This document shows, piece after piece, positions 1-7,767 of a stretch of DNA of 14,502 nt. Position numbers and translations under genes: made by a program. Position 1 is the first letter of the stretch. Each line of letters begins with the position of its first letter. The notes beneath the pieces were generated by a model. The model did not search any database, was not told the DNA's origin, and worked only from the letters and a program-made list of their open reading frames with translations. The DNA lies in contig JAZNNI010000067.1 in the NCBI GenBank assembly GCA_045580145.1, positions 1-14,502 of the forward strand. Direction: 5' to 3'. The DNA comes from UBA1738 sp045580145 (GTDB lineage Bacteria > Bacillota > Clostridia > UBA1381).

Positions 1-816
1 CCTGCTGAAAAGGCAGGAATGAGGTCAGGCGATGTGATTTGTGCGATTGACGGTGAGGTTTATGAAGCAAATCGCCTGTCAGATGCAGCAACTTACCTTA
101 AAAATGGTGATGCTGGAAGCTCTATTACAATTACCCTTGAAAGAGAGGGAAAAGGAAGATTTGATATAACTGTAACAAGGGAAGAAATCATCAAGAAAAG
201 TGTAAAATCAGAGATGTTAGAAGATGGTGTTGGGTATCTTAGAATTACGGGATTTGAGTCCAAAGCAAGCAAAAACTCAAAGACGACATATGATGAGTTT
301 TGTGAGCATCTTGAGGCACTTAAAGTGGCAGAGATGAAGAGCTTGGTAATCGATTTAAGGGATAATCCTGGCGGTGATTTAAATGTGGTGTGCGAAATTG
401 CAGACCTGCTTGTTCCCGAGGGTATAATAACATATACAGAGGACAAACGCGGAAAGCGTATGACAATAAAGTCCGACAAAAATGAAATTGATGTGCCTAT
501 GGCGGTGCTTGTGAACGGCGGAAGTGCATCAGCATCTGAAATTTTAACAGGAGCATTAAAGGATTATAAAAAAGCGACTGTTATCGGCACGAAAACCTTT
601 GGAAAGGGAATAGTACAGACTGTCTATCCTTTTACCGATGGTTCGGGAATTTCGATAACAACCGCAAAATATTATACACCGTCAGGTGTGTGTATTCACG
701 AAATAGGAATTGAGCCTGATATTAGAGTGGAGCTTAATTCCGATAAAGCAATTTCAGAACTTGAGCTTTCAGAAGACACGCAGCTTAAAAAGGCTATTGA
801 AGTTTTGACAAAATGA
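1..816 (+). CDS. S41 family carboxy-terminal processing peptidase (CtpA-like), 5'-truncated by the window
   Basis: Serine protease of the C-terminal processing (tail-specific) family, which cleaves exported or membrane-associated proteins near their C-termini. The open frame continues to base 1, so only the last 271 residues are present and the true start, signal peptide or TM segment lie upstream. The window opens inside the PDZ domain (PAEKAGMRSGDVICAIDG), followed by the S41 core: the DLRDNPGG motif, then GGSASASEI. By comparison with E. coli Prc, whose Ser and Lys are 25 residues apart, the nucleophile is the serine encoded at 529-531 and the general-base lysine is in FGKGIVQ at 604-606. 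Both catalytic residues are intact. After the core there is only a short acidic tail, with no peptidoglycan-binding domain at the C-terminus. The stop codon directly abuts the stop codon of the convergent transporter gene. The family call is secure; the exact paralogue (CtpA or CtpB) is not. Confidence 0.93.
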   Translation, partial: PAEKAGMRSGDVICAIDGEVYEANRLSDAATYLKNGDAGSSITITLEREGKGRFDITVTREEIIKKSVKSEMLEDGVGYLRITGFESKASKNSKTTYDEFCEHLEALKVAEMKSLVIDLRDNPGGDLNVVCEIADLLVPEGIITYTEDKRGKRMTIKSDKNEIDVPMAVLVNGGSASASEILTGALKDYKKATVIGTKTFGKGIVQTVYPFTDGSGISITTAKYYTPSGVCIHEIGIEPDIRVELNSDKAISELELSEDTQLKKAIEVLTK

Positions 817-1698
817 TTATTTTCTGGTGCGCATATTCAGGACAGCAACTGCTGAAAGCACGAGGATAATTCCAATGATGCCGATAATGGTTATGCTTTC
901 ACCGAAGGCGATTATTCCGGCTAAAGAGGCAACAACAGCCTCAAATGTCGCCATAATCGAGGCCTTTCCGGCATCTGTGTATTTTAAACCCTTTGTATAA
1001 AACACATAAGGAAGAACTGCGCTTACAATGGTAAATACCAAAGTAAGAAATATAGTCTCAGGATTTTTGCTCATAACCGAATGGATTTGCCTAAAATCTG
1101 CAATAAAGAGGCTTCCTATTGAAGCAAATAAGAAAGTGTATGCAGTAACGGTTAGCGAGTCATATTTTTTGAGTGCCACACGGCCGAAAATACTATAAAG
1201 AGCATAGCAAAAACCTGACGAAACACCTGTAAAAATAACGAACGGTGTAAGTGTAATATTGTGGTCAGTACCGCAAATCAAAATGCACCCTGCAGCAGCC
1301 ATAAAAAGTGCAATCACTTTGGCTGCTGTTATTTTTTCTTTAAAAAAGATTGATGCCATTATCATAACGAAAAATGGTGCAGTATAAAGAAGAATTGCCG
1401 CAACCGACATTGATGCGTGACTGATTGTATAAAAATAGCAAAATCCGAAAAGAAGGAAGCTCAAAATTCCTGTTCCAAAGAAATACCACCAGTCTTTTAG
1501 GGCTATCTTCATTTTACTTTTATCGCTTATAAGAAGATAGAACGACATAACTGCAGCGGTAACCACGCTTCTGAAAAATAAAAGCTGTATATTGTCAAGC
1601 CCCTTGCTGTTTAGTGCTCTTACAAAAAGCCCTGTAAGCCCCCAAAGTCCGCCAGCTAAGAGTATTGAAACTGACGGGAATTTTTTAAATATATTCAT
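817..1698 (-). CDS. EamA/DMT-family transporter
   Basis: Predicted inner-membrane transporter of the drug/metabolite transporter superfamily (EamA, RhaT type). At 293 residues it has the usual length. About ten hydrophobic segments form two repeated halves (roughly residues 8-140 and 150-288). The first half opens with a glycine/tryptophan-rich helix (LLAGGLWGLTGLFVRAL) typical of EamA proteins, and the protein ends in a short basic tail (NMRTRK). The substrate cannot be told from sequence; family members export amino acids, metabolites or drugs. The ATG lies 1 nt beyond the recD2 stop, and its Shine-Dalgarno GGAGG is inside the recD2 3' end, so the two genes are probably co-transcribed and translationally coupled. 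The 3' end meets the protease gene with no spacer and no visible terminator. Confidence 0.9.
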   Translation of the reverse strand: MNIFKKFPSVSILLAGGLWGLTGLFVRALNSKGLDNIQLLFFRSVVTAAVMSFYLLISDKSKMKIALKDWWYFFGTGILSFLLFGFCYFYTISHASMSVAAILLYTAPFFVMIMASIFFKEKITAAKVIALFMAAAGCILICGTDHNITLTPFVIFTGVSSGFCYALYSIFGRVALKKYDSLTVTAYTFLFASIGSLFIADFRQIHSVMSKNPETIFLTLVFTIVSAVLPYVFYTKGLKYTDAGKASIMATFEAVVASLAGIIAFGESITIIGIIGIILVLSAVAVLNMRTRK

Positions 1699-1699
1699 T

Positions 1700-3943
1700 T
1701 TACTTATCCTCCAAAGTGTTAAATTCGGCTATTGACCTGAGTTTTTTTGAAAGTCCTGTAAATCTCAATCTTTCGTCATTATTGTTTACCATTTCCTTTA
1801 GCGCAGACTTAGTTCCCACTAATATTACCATTGTTTTTGCACGTGTCACAGCAGTATATAAGAGATTTCTGCACATAAGCATTGGTGCAAATCGACATAT
1901 TGGGATAATAACTACAGGGAATTCGCTGCCTTGACTTTTGTGAACTGTTGTTGCGTATGCAAGGTCCAGCTTGTCAAGGTCGTTAAAGCTGTATTCTGTT
2001 TCCTTGTCGTCATCGAAGATTACAGTCATAATTCTGTCTTTAACAGATATGCTGTCGATAATCCCAAGGTCTCCGTTAAAAATACCTGTACCGATTTCTC
2101 CGTCAGGTCTTGTCCATATAATATCATAATCATTTTTAATTTGCATCACTTTGTCGCCGGTTCTGAAAATGGTTTTTCCATACAGGTATTCCTGCTTTAA
2201 CATATCCGGCGGATTGAGTGCCTTTTGAAGCTCGTGATTTAAGTTGATAGAGCCTGCTACACCTTTTTTTGAAGGCGAAAGAACCTGTATTGACGAAATA
2301 GGATTTATGCCATAGCTGTTGGGAATTCTGCTCCTGTATAAATCAATAATAGTAGCAGCTGTGATTTCACTGCTTGTGCGCGCGAGGAAAAAGAAATCCT
2401 TGTCGTGAACCGAAAGCTCAGGCATCTCGCCCTTGTTTATTTTATGCGCGTTCATAACAATAAGGCTTTCCTTTGCCTGACGAAAGATTTTGTTTAACTT
2501 TATTACAGGAACTACGTTGCTTTCAATAATATCCTTTAAGACATTACCTGGTCCTACGGATGGAAGCTGATCACTGTCTCCGCAGAAAATGATTTTTGCA
2601 CCGCGCTTTACGGCTTTTAAGAAAGCATACATTAGTTGTATATCAACCATACTCACTTCGTCTATGATAAAAACATCTTGTGGGAGCGGGTTGCTTTCAT
2701 TGTAGGCAAAACGTTGAATTTCATTGTCAGCACCCGGTTGCATACCTAAAAGGCGGTGGATTGTTTTTGCTTCAATTCCGGTAACCTGACTCATTCTTTT
2801 TGCTGCTCTTCCTGTTGGTGCGGCAAGTGCTATTGAAAGCTGCATAGCGGAGAGTACTTTGATAATCATATTTATTGTGGTGGTTTTTCCTGTCCCTGGG
2901 CCACCTGTTATAACCATACAACCGCATCGGGTTGCCTCAAGAACAGCACGCCTTTGTTCTTCATCAAGACTGATTGAATTTTCCGACTCTGCCACCTCTA
3001 AGGCGGAGCCTACTTCTGCTTCGGTTAAAGAATATAAAGGAGAGGAAAACGTAAGGGCTGTAATTCTGCGTGCGACATATTGTTCGGCTGTATAAAAACA
3101 AGATAAATAGCACATTTCCCCATCTTCAGAAATGTCACAGTAGACTTCGTGTAAAAGTTCAAGTGAAGTTATACCATTTTCTGCTTCTTCTTGAGAAACA
3201 GCGAGCAGGGTAGAGATATTTTGTATAAGGATATCCTTTGGGAGATAAGTATGTCCCATATTGTAAGCGGCAGAATTTAAAATATATTTAATTCCTGATT
3301 TTATTCTAAGTGGTGAATTTTTTGGAACACCGCGAAGATGCGCAATAGCATCACAGGTTTTAAAACTGACACCATCAACTTGATCGGCTAAAACATACGG
3401 GTTGTCTTTGATAATATTGACCGCATCCGGACCAAGTGCCTGATGTATTTTAAGCGCGAGATTGGTCGAGATGTTATATTGGCGCAAAAACATTAAGATG
3501 CTCTGCATCGATTGAAGCTCAAGATAAGACTTTCCTATTTTTTCAGCCCTTGACTCAGAAATTCCTTTAATTTCTGCAAGACGCATTGGCTCAGTGAGTA
3601 AAATGTTTAAGGTATCTGCACCGAATTTATCAACAATTTTTTTTGCGGTTGCAAGGCGTACCCCATAGACGATGCCGGAGGAAAGATAATCAAGGATTGC
3701 GTCTTCGTCTTGCGGGAGAATTGTCTCATAATATGTAACTCTGAATTGCTCTCCGTATTCAGGGTGGTTTCCCCACGTGCCTGTTATTGAAATATTTTCG
3801 CCCTCGCCAAGATAAGGCATATATCCTGTTGCGGTAAAAAGCCCATCTGTGGGGGAATCAATTTCGCAAACGGTATAGCCATTCTCACTGCTTTGATATA
3901 TAATTTTGTAGACTGTTCCTGTTAAAATTATATTTTCATCCAT
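1700..3943 (-). CDS. recD2: RecD2-type ATP-dependent DNA helicase
   Basis: Superfamily 1B 5'-3' DNA helicase of the RecD2/YrrC type, which works without RecBC in Gram-positive and Deinococcus-type bacteria and is linked to repair and replication-fork maintenance. Numbering from the chosen ATG gives 747 residues, the family's normal size. The N-terminal OB-like region (about 1-85) and helix-hairpin-helix region (about 90-200, with AEIKGISESRAEKIGKSY) precede the helicase core. In the core I see Walker A GGPGTGKT at 347-354, Walker B DEVSMVD at 428-434, motif III GDSDQLPSVGPGNVL, motif V-like TTVHKSQGSEF and motif VI YTAVTRAK. The reading frame also allows a TTG start 6 nt upstream, but GGAAGG sits 7 nt before the ATG and only 1 nt before the TTG, so ATG at 3943 is preferred. 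It is transcribed divergently from the PHP operon and shares an overlapping promoter region with it. Confidence 0.95.
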   Translation of the reverse strand: MDENIILTGTVYKIIYQSSENGYTVCEIDSPTDGLFTATGYMPYLGEGENISITGTWGNHPEYGEQFRVTYYETILPQDEDAILDYLSSGIVYGVRLATAKKIVDKFGADTLNILLTEPMRLAEIKGISESRAEKIGKSYLELQSMQSILMFLRQYNISTNLALKIHQALGPDAVNIIKDNPYVLADQVDGVSFKTCDAIAHLRGVPKNSPLRIKSGIKYILNSAAYNMGHTYLPKDILIQNISTLLAVSQEEAENGITSLELLHEVYCDISEDGEMCYLSCFYTAEQYVARRITALTFSSPLYSLTEAEVGSALEVAESENSISLDEEQRRAVLEATRCGCMVITGGPGTGKTTTINMIIKVLSAMQLSIALAAPTGRAAKRMSQVTGIEAKTIHRLLGMQPGADNEIQRFAYNESNPLPQDVFIIDEVSMVDIQLMYAFLKAVKRGAKIIFCGDSDQLPSVGPGNVLKDIIESNVVPVIKLNKIFRQAKESLIVMNAHKINKGEMPELSVHDKDFFFLARTSSEITAATIIDLYRSRIPNSYGINPISSIQVLSPSKKGVAGSINLNHELQKALNPPDMLKQEYLYGKTIFRTGDKVMQIKNDYDIIWTRPDGEIGTGIFNGDLGIIDSISVKDRIMTVIFDDDKETEYSFNDLDKLDLAYATTVHKSQGSEFPVVIIPICRFAPMLMCRNLLYTAVTRAKTMVILVGTKSALKEMVNNNDERLRFTGLSKKLRSIAEFNTLEDK

Positions 3944-3982
3944 TGGCAAGCCTTCCGATAAAATTAAAGTTTTACTTAGCTT

Positions 3983-4011
3983 ATTGTATCATATTTTTTA
4001 GTTGACTACAA
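3983..4011 (-). promoter_or_regulatory. Predicted sigma-A promoter for recD2-eamA
   Basis: Read on the minus strand, TTGTAG (4011-4006) is followed after 17 nt by TACAAT (3988-3983). A TG one base before the -10 gives an extended -10 element. The spacing is optimal and the position is right for recD2, whose ATG is at 3943. The -35 overlaps the -35 of the divergent plus-strand promoter by 2 bp. This is pattern recognition only; no transcription data support it. Confidence 0.6.
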
Positions 4012-4030
4012 GAGTTTTTGGTGATATAAT
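4002..4030 (+). promoter_or_regulatory. Strong predicted sigma-A promoter for the PHP-rdgB-acpS-nnr-alr-mazEF operon
   Basis: TTGACT (4002-4007), a 17-nt spacer, and a perfect TATAAT (4025-4030) with an extended -10 TG at 4022-4023. Transcription should begin near 4037, leaving a 5' leader of about 55 nt before the ATG at 4093. No other equally good promoter is seen before mazF, which supports a single long operon. Overlap with the recD2 promoter suggests that RNA polymerase binding is mutually exclusive. Confidence 0.75.
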
Positions 4031-4092
4031 CAATATGTATGAGCTTTTATAAAAGTATCAAGAAAATAAGCAAGGTTTGGAGGTGAGTTCCG

Positions 4093-4749
4093 ATGAAAAT
4101 AATTGATTTACATAATCATACTCGTTTTAGCTATGACGGTCAGAATACCGTGGAGGAAGTAATTGAAAATGCGATTAAAAATAATGTAGATGTCATTGGA
4201 ATAACCGACCACCAGTTCAGTATAGGGGATAGGATAGGCGAATATATTTATACTGTAAAAAATGCAAAGGAGAAATACAAAGAAAAAATTTGTGTGCTGT
4301 GTGGTCTTGAAATTGGTACACGCCCAAAGCCGCACGATTTTCCTGCACATATAAGCAGTAAGCTTGATTATTGCCTGTTTGAAAGCCTTGATGATGATAG
4401 AAGTATGGACCTTTACGAATTTTTTGAATGGAAACGTCTCTTTGATTGCAGGATAGGTCTTGCCCATACCGATATTTTCAAGCTATGTGACAGGTATGGC
4501 GTAGATATGCTCAAGGTTTTAAAAAGAGATGATATTTTCTGGGAGATTAATTTTTCCGGTAATTACACATACTATTTTGATTTTATATCAAACAAAGAAA
4601 AACAACGTCTTGTTAAAGAAAGCGGAATAAAACTCAGCGTCGGCTCAGACCTGCATTGGACAGGTGATTTTAATATAAATAAGCTGGTGCAGACAAATGA
4701 GATGGTAAGGCGTCTTAAAAATCCGCTGGCACTTGGCATAACGGACTAA
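4093..4749 (+). CDS. PHP-domain metal-dependent phosphoesterase-like protein
   Basis: PHP (polymerase and histidinol phosphatase) fold protein of 218 residues, cytoplasmic, probably a metal-dependent phosphoesterase of unknown substrate. The metal-site motifs are all visible in order: DLHNHT (His7, His9), SYDG (Asp15), TDH (Asp39, His40), GLEIG (Glu73), AHTD (His125) and SDLHW (Asp186, His188). These are the ligand positions expected for an active tri-metal PHP site, so catalytic activity is likely. The protein lacks polymerase or nucleotidyltransferase domains and is somewhat shorter than HisK-type histidinol phosphatases (about 260-270 aa), and no his genes are nearby, so I do not call it histidinol phosphatase. 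Shine-Dalgarno GGAGG (4079-4083) is 9 nt before the ATG. It is the first gene of the operon, with rdgB 20 nt downstream. Confidence 0.85.
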   Translation: MKIIDLHNHTRFSYDGQNTVEEVIENAIKNNVDVIGITDHQFSIGDRIGEYIYTVKNAKEKYKEKICVLCGLEIGTRPKPHDFPAHISSKLDYCLFESLDDDRSMDLYEFFEWKRLFDCRIGLAHTDIFKLCDRYGVDMLKVLKRDDIFWEINFSGNYTYYFDFISNKEKQRLVKESGIKLSVGSDLHWTGDFNINKLVQTNEMVRRLKNPLALGITD

Positions 4750-4769
4750 GAAATGGGAAGGTAAAAGTA

Positions 4770-5357
4770 ATGAAAATTGTTGCAGCAACCAAAAACCAAG
4801 GTAAAATACGTGAGTTTCAGGAAATTTTAGGAAAGCTCGGATATGAGGTTGTGTCTATGCACGACGAGGGCATTGATGTTGAAGTAGAGGAAACGGGAGC
4901 AACTTTTGCAGAAAATGCACTCATAAAAGCACGTGCCGTAGCACTGCTTTGTGATCATCCGGTTATTTCGGATGACTCAGGGCTTTGTGTGGATGCGTTA
5001 GACGGTGCGCCTGGGATTTATTCTGCAAGATTTGCAGGAGAGGATGCAACGGATAAGGACAGAAATATAAAGCTTTTAGAGGTAATGAAGGATAAAGAAA
5101 ATCGCAACGCTCAATATGTTGCAAGTATAGCCTTTATTTCTCCTGATGGACGCGAGATAACAACTGAGGGAATAGTTGAAGGAGAAATACTTACCGAGGA
5201 ATATGGAACAGGCGGATTTGGATATGACCCCTTGTTTATGTGTACTGAAATAGGGAAATGCTTTGGTGTAGCAACACCTGAAGAAAAAAATGCAGTGAGT
5301 CACAGAGGAAGAGCATTAAATAAACTTTATGAAATTTTAAAGAAAGAGGAGAATTAA
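4770..5357 (+). CDS. rdgB: XTP/dITP diphosphatase (non-canonical purine NTP pyrophosphatase, RdgB/HAM1 family)
   Basis: House-cleaning enzyme that hydrolyses (d)ITP and XTP to the monophosphate and pyrophosphate, keeping deaminated purines out of DNA and RNA. At 195 residues it matches the family (E. coli RdgB is 197). Diagnostic motifs: N-terminal ATKNQGK (residues 6-12) for substrate phosphate binding; DDSGLCVDALDGAPG with the catalytic aspartate at 69; SARFAG; GFGYDPLF; and SHRGRAL (177-183) for base recognition. GGAAGG (4756-4761) lies 8 nt before the ATG. The stop is 1 nt before the next start. Cytoplasmic, homodimeric and Mg-dependent by family knowledge. Confidence 0.96.
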   Translation: MKIVAATKNQGKIREFQEILGKLGYEVVSMHDEGIDVEVEETGATFAENALIKARAVALLCDHPVISDDSGLCVDALDGAPGIYSARFAGEDATDKDRNIKLLEVMKDKENRNAQYVASIAFISPDGREITTEGIVEGEILTEEYGTGGFGYDPLFMCTEIGKCFGVATPEEKNAVSHRGRALNKLYEILKKEEN

Positions 5358-5358
5358 A

Positions 5359-5880
5359 ATGGATATCTTTTGCGAATATATGGTCAAGCATAAAAAGTCG
5401 GGGAAAGACTATCTTGTACTGGCAGGAATTGTAGTAGGAGCAATATTTTTAAGTACGTTTTCATTTGCATTATTGTTTGGAAGGCTTCTCGGCTTTGAAG
5501 TTTTTGTTTTTGCAGGGATTTGGTATGGTGCATATGTACTGATTGGAAGGACTGAAATTGAGTACGAGTATATTCTTACAAATGGAATTCTTGATATTGA
5601 TAAAATTATGTCAAGGCGTACAAGAAAGAGAGTCATAAGTATTGATTTTAAGAGTATTGAAGTATGTAGCTCTGCAAAAGGGATAAAAGGAAGTAACAAT
5701 CCTGCAGTGAAGGTACTTGACCTTACCGGCGATATAAATGCAGGGAATGTATATTATGTAGATTTTTCAAAGGATGCAACGATGTATAGAGTGTTTTTCC
5801 AACCTAACAGCAAGATGCTAAATAATTTAAAGCTTGCAAACCCACACAAAATTACAATAGATGAGGAAGATATAAAATGA
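5359..5880 (+). CDS. Two-TM protein with a C-terminal bacterial-PH-like domain, unknown function (resembles DUF6106)
   Basis: 173-residue membrane protein of unknown function. Two hydrophobic helices (about 18-40 and 44-63) follow a short basic N-terminus (VKHKKSGKDY). The rest (about 66-165) is beta-strand-rich and predicted cytoplasmic. The stretch EYEYILTNGILDIDKIMSRR followed by RKRVISIDFKSIE has the rhythm of bacterial PH-like domains (strand, turn with a small residue, strand, Arg-rich turn, strand). From memory this resembles the Clostridia-restricted DUF6106 family; I could not check this. GAGGAG sits just upstream and overlaps the rdgB end. Its last four bases (ATGA) overlap the acpS start, so it is translationally linked to both neighbours. 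No catalytic motif is visible. A role at the membrane in protein or lipid contact is only an inference. Confidence 0.8.
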   Translation: MDIFCEYMVKHKKSGKDYLVLAGIVVGAIFLSTFSFALLFGRLLGFEVFVFAGIWYGAYVLIGRTEIEYEYILTNGILDIDKIMSRRTRKRVISIDFKSIEVCSSAKGIKGSNNPAVKVLDLTGDINAGNVYYVDFSKDATMYRVFFQPNSKMLNNLKLANPHKITIDEEDIK

Positions 5881-6239
5881 TTATCGGCATTGGCTGTGAT
5901 TTGTGTGCAATCGACAGGGTTGCAGATGGTGGAGAACGGTTTTGCAGCAGATACTTTACCGAAGCAGAACAGGAACTTTTTAACAAGAAGAAAAATAAGC
6001 CGCAGACAGTTGCGGCTAATTTTGCTGTAAAAGAGGCATTTTCAAAAGCATTAGGAACGGGTGTAAGAGATTTTGCACTTATGGATGTTGAAGTCTTGCG
6101 CGATAGTCTCGGTAAGCCATATATAAATTTGTATGGGAATGCAGAAAAAATTTGTAAAAATATCGGGATAACAGGTATATTTGTTTCAATATCGCACGAA
6201 AAAAATTTTGCTATGGCATATGTTGTTTTGGAAAGGTAG
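5877..6239 (+). CDS. acpS: Holo-[acyl-carrier-protein] synthase
   Basis: Transfers 4'-phosphopantetheine from CoA to the serine of apo-acyl carrier protein, activating fatty-acid synthesis. It is 120 residues, the normal AcpS size. Motifs: N-terminal GIGCDLCAIDRV with the Mg-binding Asp8, FTEAEQELF, NFAVKEAFSKALGTG with the second metal ligand Glu53, and SISHEKNFAMAYVVLE at the C-terminus. The usual Arg of the (R)FAAKEA motif is Asn here (ANFAVKE), a mild variation. The start overlaps the preceding gene by 4 nt (ATGA). The position directly before nnr and alr matches the conserved Bacillota order acpS-nnr-alr. Confidence 0.95.
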   Translation: MIIGIGCDLCAIDRVADGGERFCSRYFTEAEQELFNKKKNKPQTVAANFAVKEAFSKALGTGVRDFALMDVEVLRDSLGKPYINLYGNAEKICKNIGITGIFVSISHEKNFAMAYVVLER

Positions 6240-6245
6240 AGGGAT

Positions 6246-7745
6246 ATGAAGGTTTGTTTTTCTCACGAGATGAGGCAAATTGATAAATTAGCATCTGAAA
6301 AATTTAATATCCCAGGTATCGTCCTTATGGAAAATGCCGCTATTTCGTGTGTTAATGAGGTCAAAAGCTTTCAAAGCTTTACGATTTTAGCCGGAAAAGG
6401 AAATAATGGCGGCGATGGACTCGCTATTGCCAGACATCTTTTGAATATGGGGAAAAAAGTAAGTGTATACCTTGTTTTAGGTGATGATTTTAAAGGCGAT
6501 GCACTTGCCAACTATAATATTTTAAAGGAAATGGGTGTAAGCTTTAAGTTTCCTGAAAACATTTTTGAGCTTGAGCGCGATATTGCAGCCGCTGATTGTA
6601 CGATTGATGCGATTTTCGGTACAGGAATAAGCGGAGAAATTAAATCACCAGCTTTAGAGGTGATTGAAGCAATAAACGCATTCGGAAGATATATACTTTC
6701 TGTTGACGTGCCATCAGGTATAAATTCTGATACGGGCGAAGTGTCATCAGTGGCTGTGAGGGCAGGTAAAACGGTGACTTTTGCAGCATATAAGACAGGA
6801 CTTTTGCTTTTTCCTGCGGCAGATTTTACCGGTGAAGTTATATGTGCTGATATATCGATACCGAAAGCGGCATTTGACGATATAAAAATTAATACTATTG
6901 ATAGTGAGGATGTAAAAGCCTTGATGCCAAAACGCAAGGCAAATTCGCATAAAGGTGACTATGGAAAGGTTTTTGTGATAGGCGGAAGCATTGGAATGGA
7001 AGGTGCGGTAGTCCTTGCCTGTGAAGCAGCATTTAAGGTTGGAGCGGGGATTGTTACAGCCTGTGTGCCAAAGGAAATAAATGAAACAGTAAGCACGTCG
7101 TGTGTTCACGCAATGACATATCCTGTCAAATTTTCAGAAGATGCAGAAAAAATCATAGAAAAAATGCCTGAGTATGATGCTATTCTTTTTGGAAATGGAA
7201 TTGGGCGTGGAAAAGAAATAGTTTCACTTTTAGAAAAAGTTTTAAAGGCTTCCAAAGTGCCGGTTATAATTGATGCAGACGGTCTTTATGCATTGTCTGT
7301 AAAGCCGGAAATGTTGAAAGAATGTAATTGTGAAGTTATTTTAACTCCGCATTCACAGGAGATGGCACGCATTTTGGGAAAAACTGCGGAGTTTGTTGAG
7401 AAAAACAGAATTTTGGTTTCGACAGAATTTTCAAAGGAATATGGAGTGACACTTGTTTTAAAGGGAAATCATAGTATAATAACAGCACCTTGTGGAGAGC
7501 AGTATATTAATATGACAGGAAACAGTGGTATGGCGACTGCGGGCAGCGGCGATGTACTTGCCGGAATGACAGCAGGACTTATATGTATGCAAAAACCATT
7601 TTTAATGACGGCGCTTTCTGTGTGCCTTCACGGTGCGGCGGGGGATAGGGCGAAAGAGCACCTTGGCGAGTATTCACTTACTGCGCCTGATATTTTAAAT
7701 GCAATCCCCCATATATTACCTGTGGAAAAGACCTTGAAAGTATGA
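6246..7745 (+). CDS. nnr: Bifunctional NAD(P)H-hydrate epimerase / ADP-dependent NAD(P)H-hydrate dehydratase
   Basis: Repairs hydrated NADH and NADPH. The N-terminal YjeF_N domain (about 1-215) epimerises R- and S-NAD(P)HX, and the C-terminal YjeF_C/ribokinase-like domain (about 225-495) dehydrates S-NAD(P)HX using ADP. At 499 residues it is full length for the fused form. Epimerase motifs: GKGNNGGDGLAIARHL (50-65), DAIFGTGISGE and SVDVPSGINSDTG (Asp154). Dehydratase motifs: HKGDYGKVFVIGGS, LTPHSQEMARI, LKGNHSII and GNSGMATAGSGDVLAGM with the probable catalytic Asp436. GNSGMATAGSGD departs slightly from the common GNPGMATGGTGD but keeps the essential residues. GGAAAGG overlaps the acpS stop about 9 nt upstream of the ATG. 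It is followed 22 nt later by alr. Confidence 0.95.
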   Translation: MKVCFSHEMRQIDKLASEKFNIPGIVLMENAAISCVNEVKSFQSFTILAGKGNNGGDGLAIARHLLNMGKKVSVYLVLGDDFKGDALANYNILKEMGVSFKFPENIFELERDIAAADCTIDAIFGTGISGEIKSPALEVIEAINAFGRYILSVDVPSGINSDTGEVSSVAVRAGKTVTFAAYKTGLLLFPAADFTGEVICADISIPKAAFDDIKINTIDSEDVKALMPKRKANSHKGDYGKVFVIGGSIGMEGAVVLACEAAFKVGAGIVTACVPKEINETVSTSCVHAMTYPVKFSEDAEKIIEKMPEYDAILFGNGIGRGKEIVSLLEKVLKASKVPVIIDADGLYALSVKPEMLKECNCEVILTPHSQEMARILGKTAEFVEKNRILVSTEFSKEYGVTLVLKGNHSIITAPCGEQYINMTGNSGMATAGSGDVLAGMTAGLICMQKPFLMTALSVCLHGAAGDRAKEHLGEYSLTAPDILNAIPHILPVEKTLKV

Positions 7746-7767
7746 TAAAATAAAGAGGAATTAAAAG

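Noticed and set aside
3944..3949. TTG start for recD2, two codons longer
   Set aside because: The Shine-Dalgarno GGAAGG would be only 1 nt from the TTG but 7 nt from the ATG at 3943.
4044..4055. CTTTTATAAAAG palindrome near the PHP operon start as an operator
   Set aside because: A perfect 12-nt palindrome is expected a few times by chance in 14.5 kb of AT-rich DNA, and the flanking symmetry is weak.
4108..4467. Antisense open frames such as 4467-4108 (-), 1931-2200 (+), 6937-6512 (-) and 13845-13396 (-)
   Set aside because: They lie opposite strongly supported genes, have no ribosome-binding site or recognisable family, and have the composition of shadow frames.
7725..7767. Internal promoter before alr (TAAAAT-like box near 7745)
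   Set aside because: No acceptable -35 box 16-18 nt upstream, and the 22-nt gap fits simple operon continuation.
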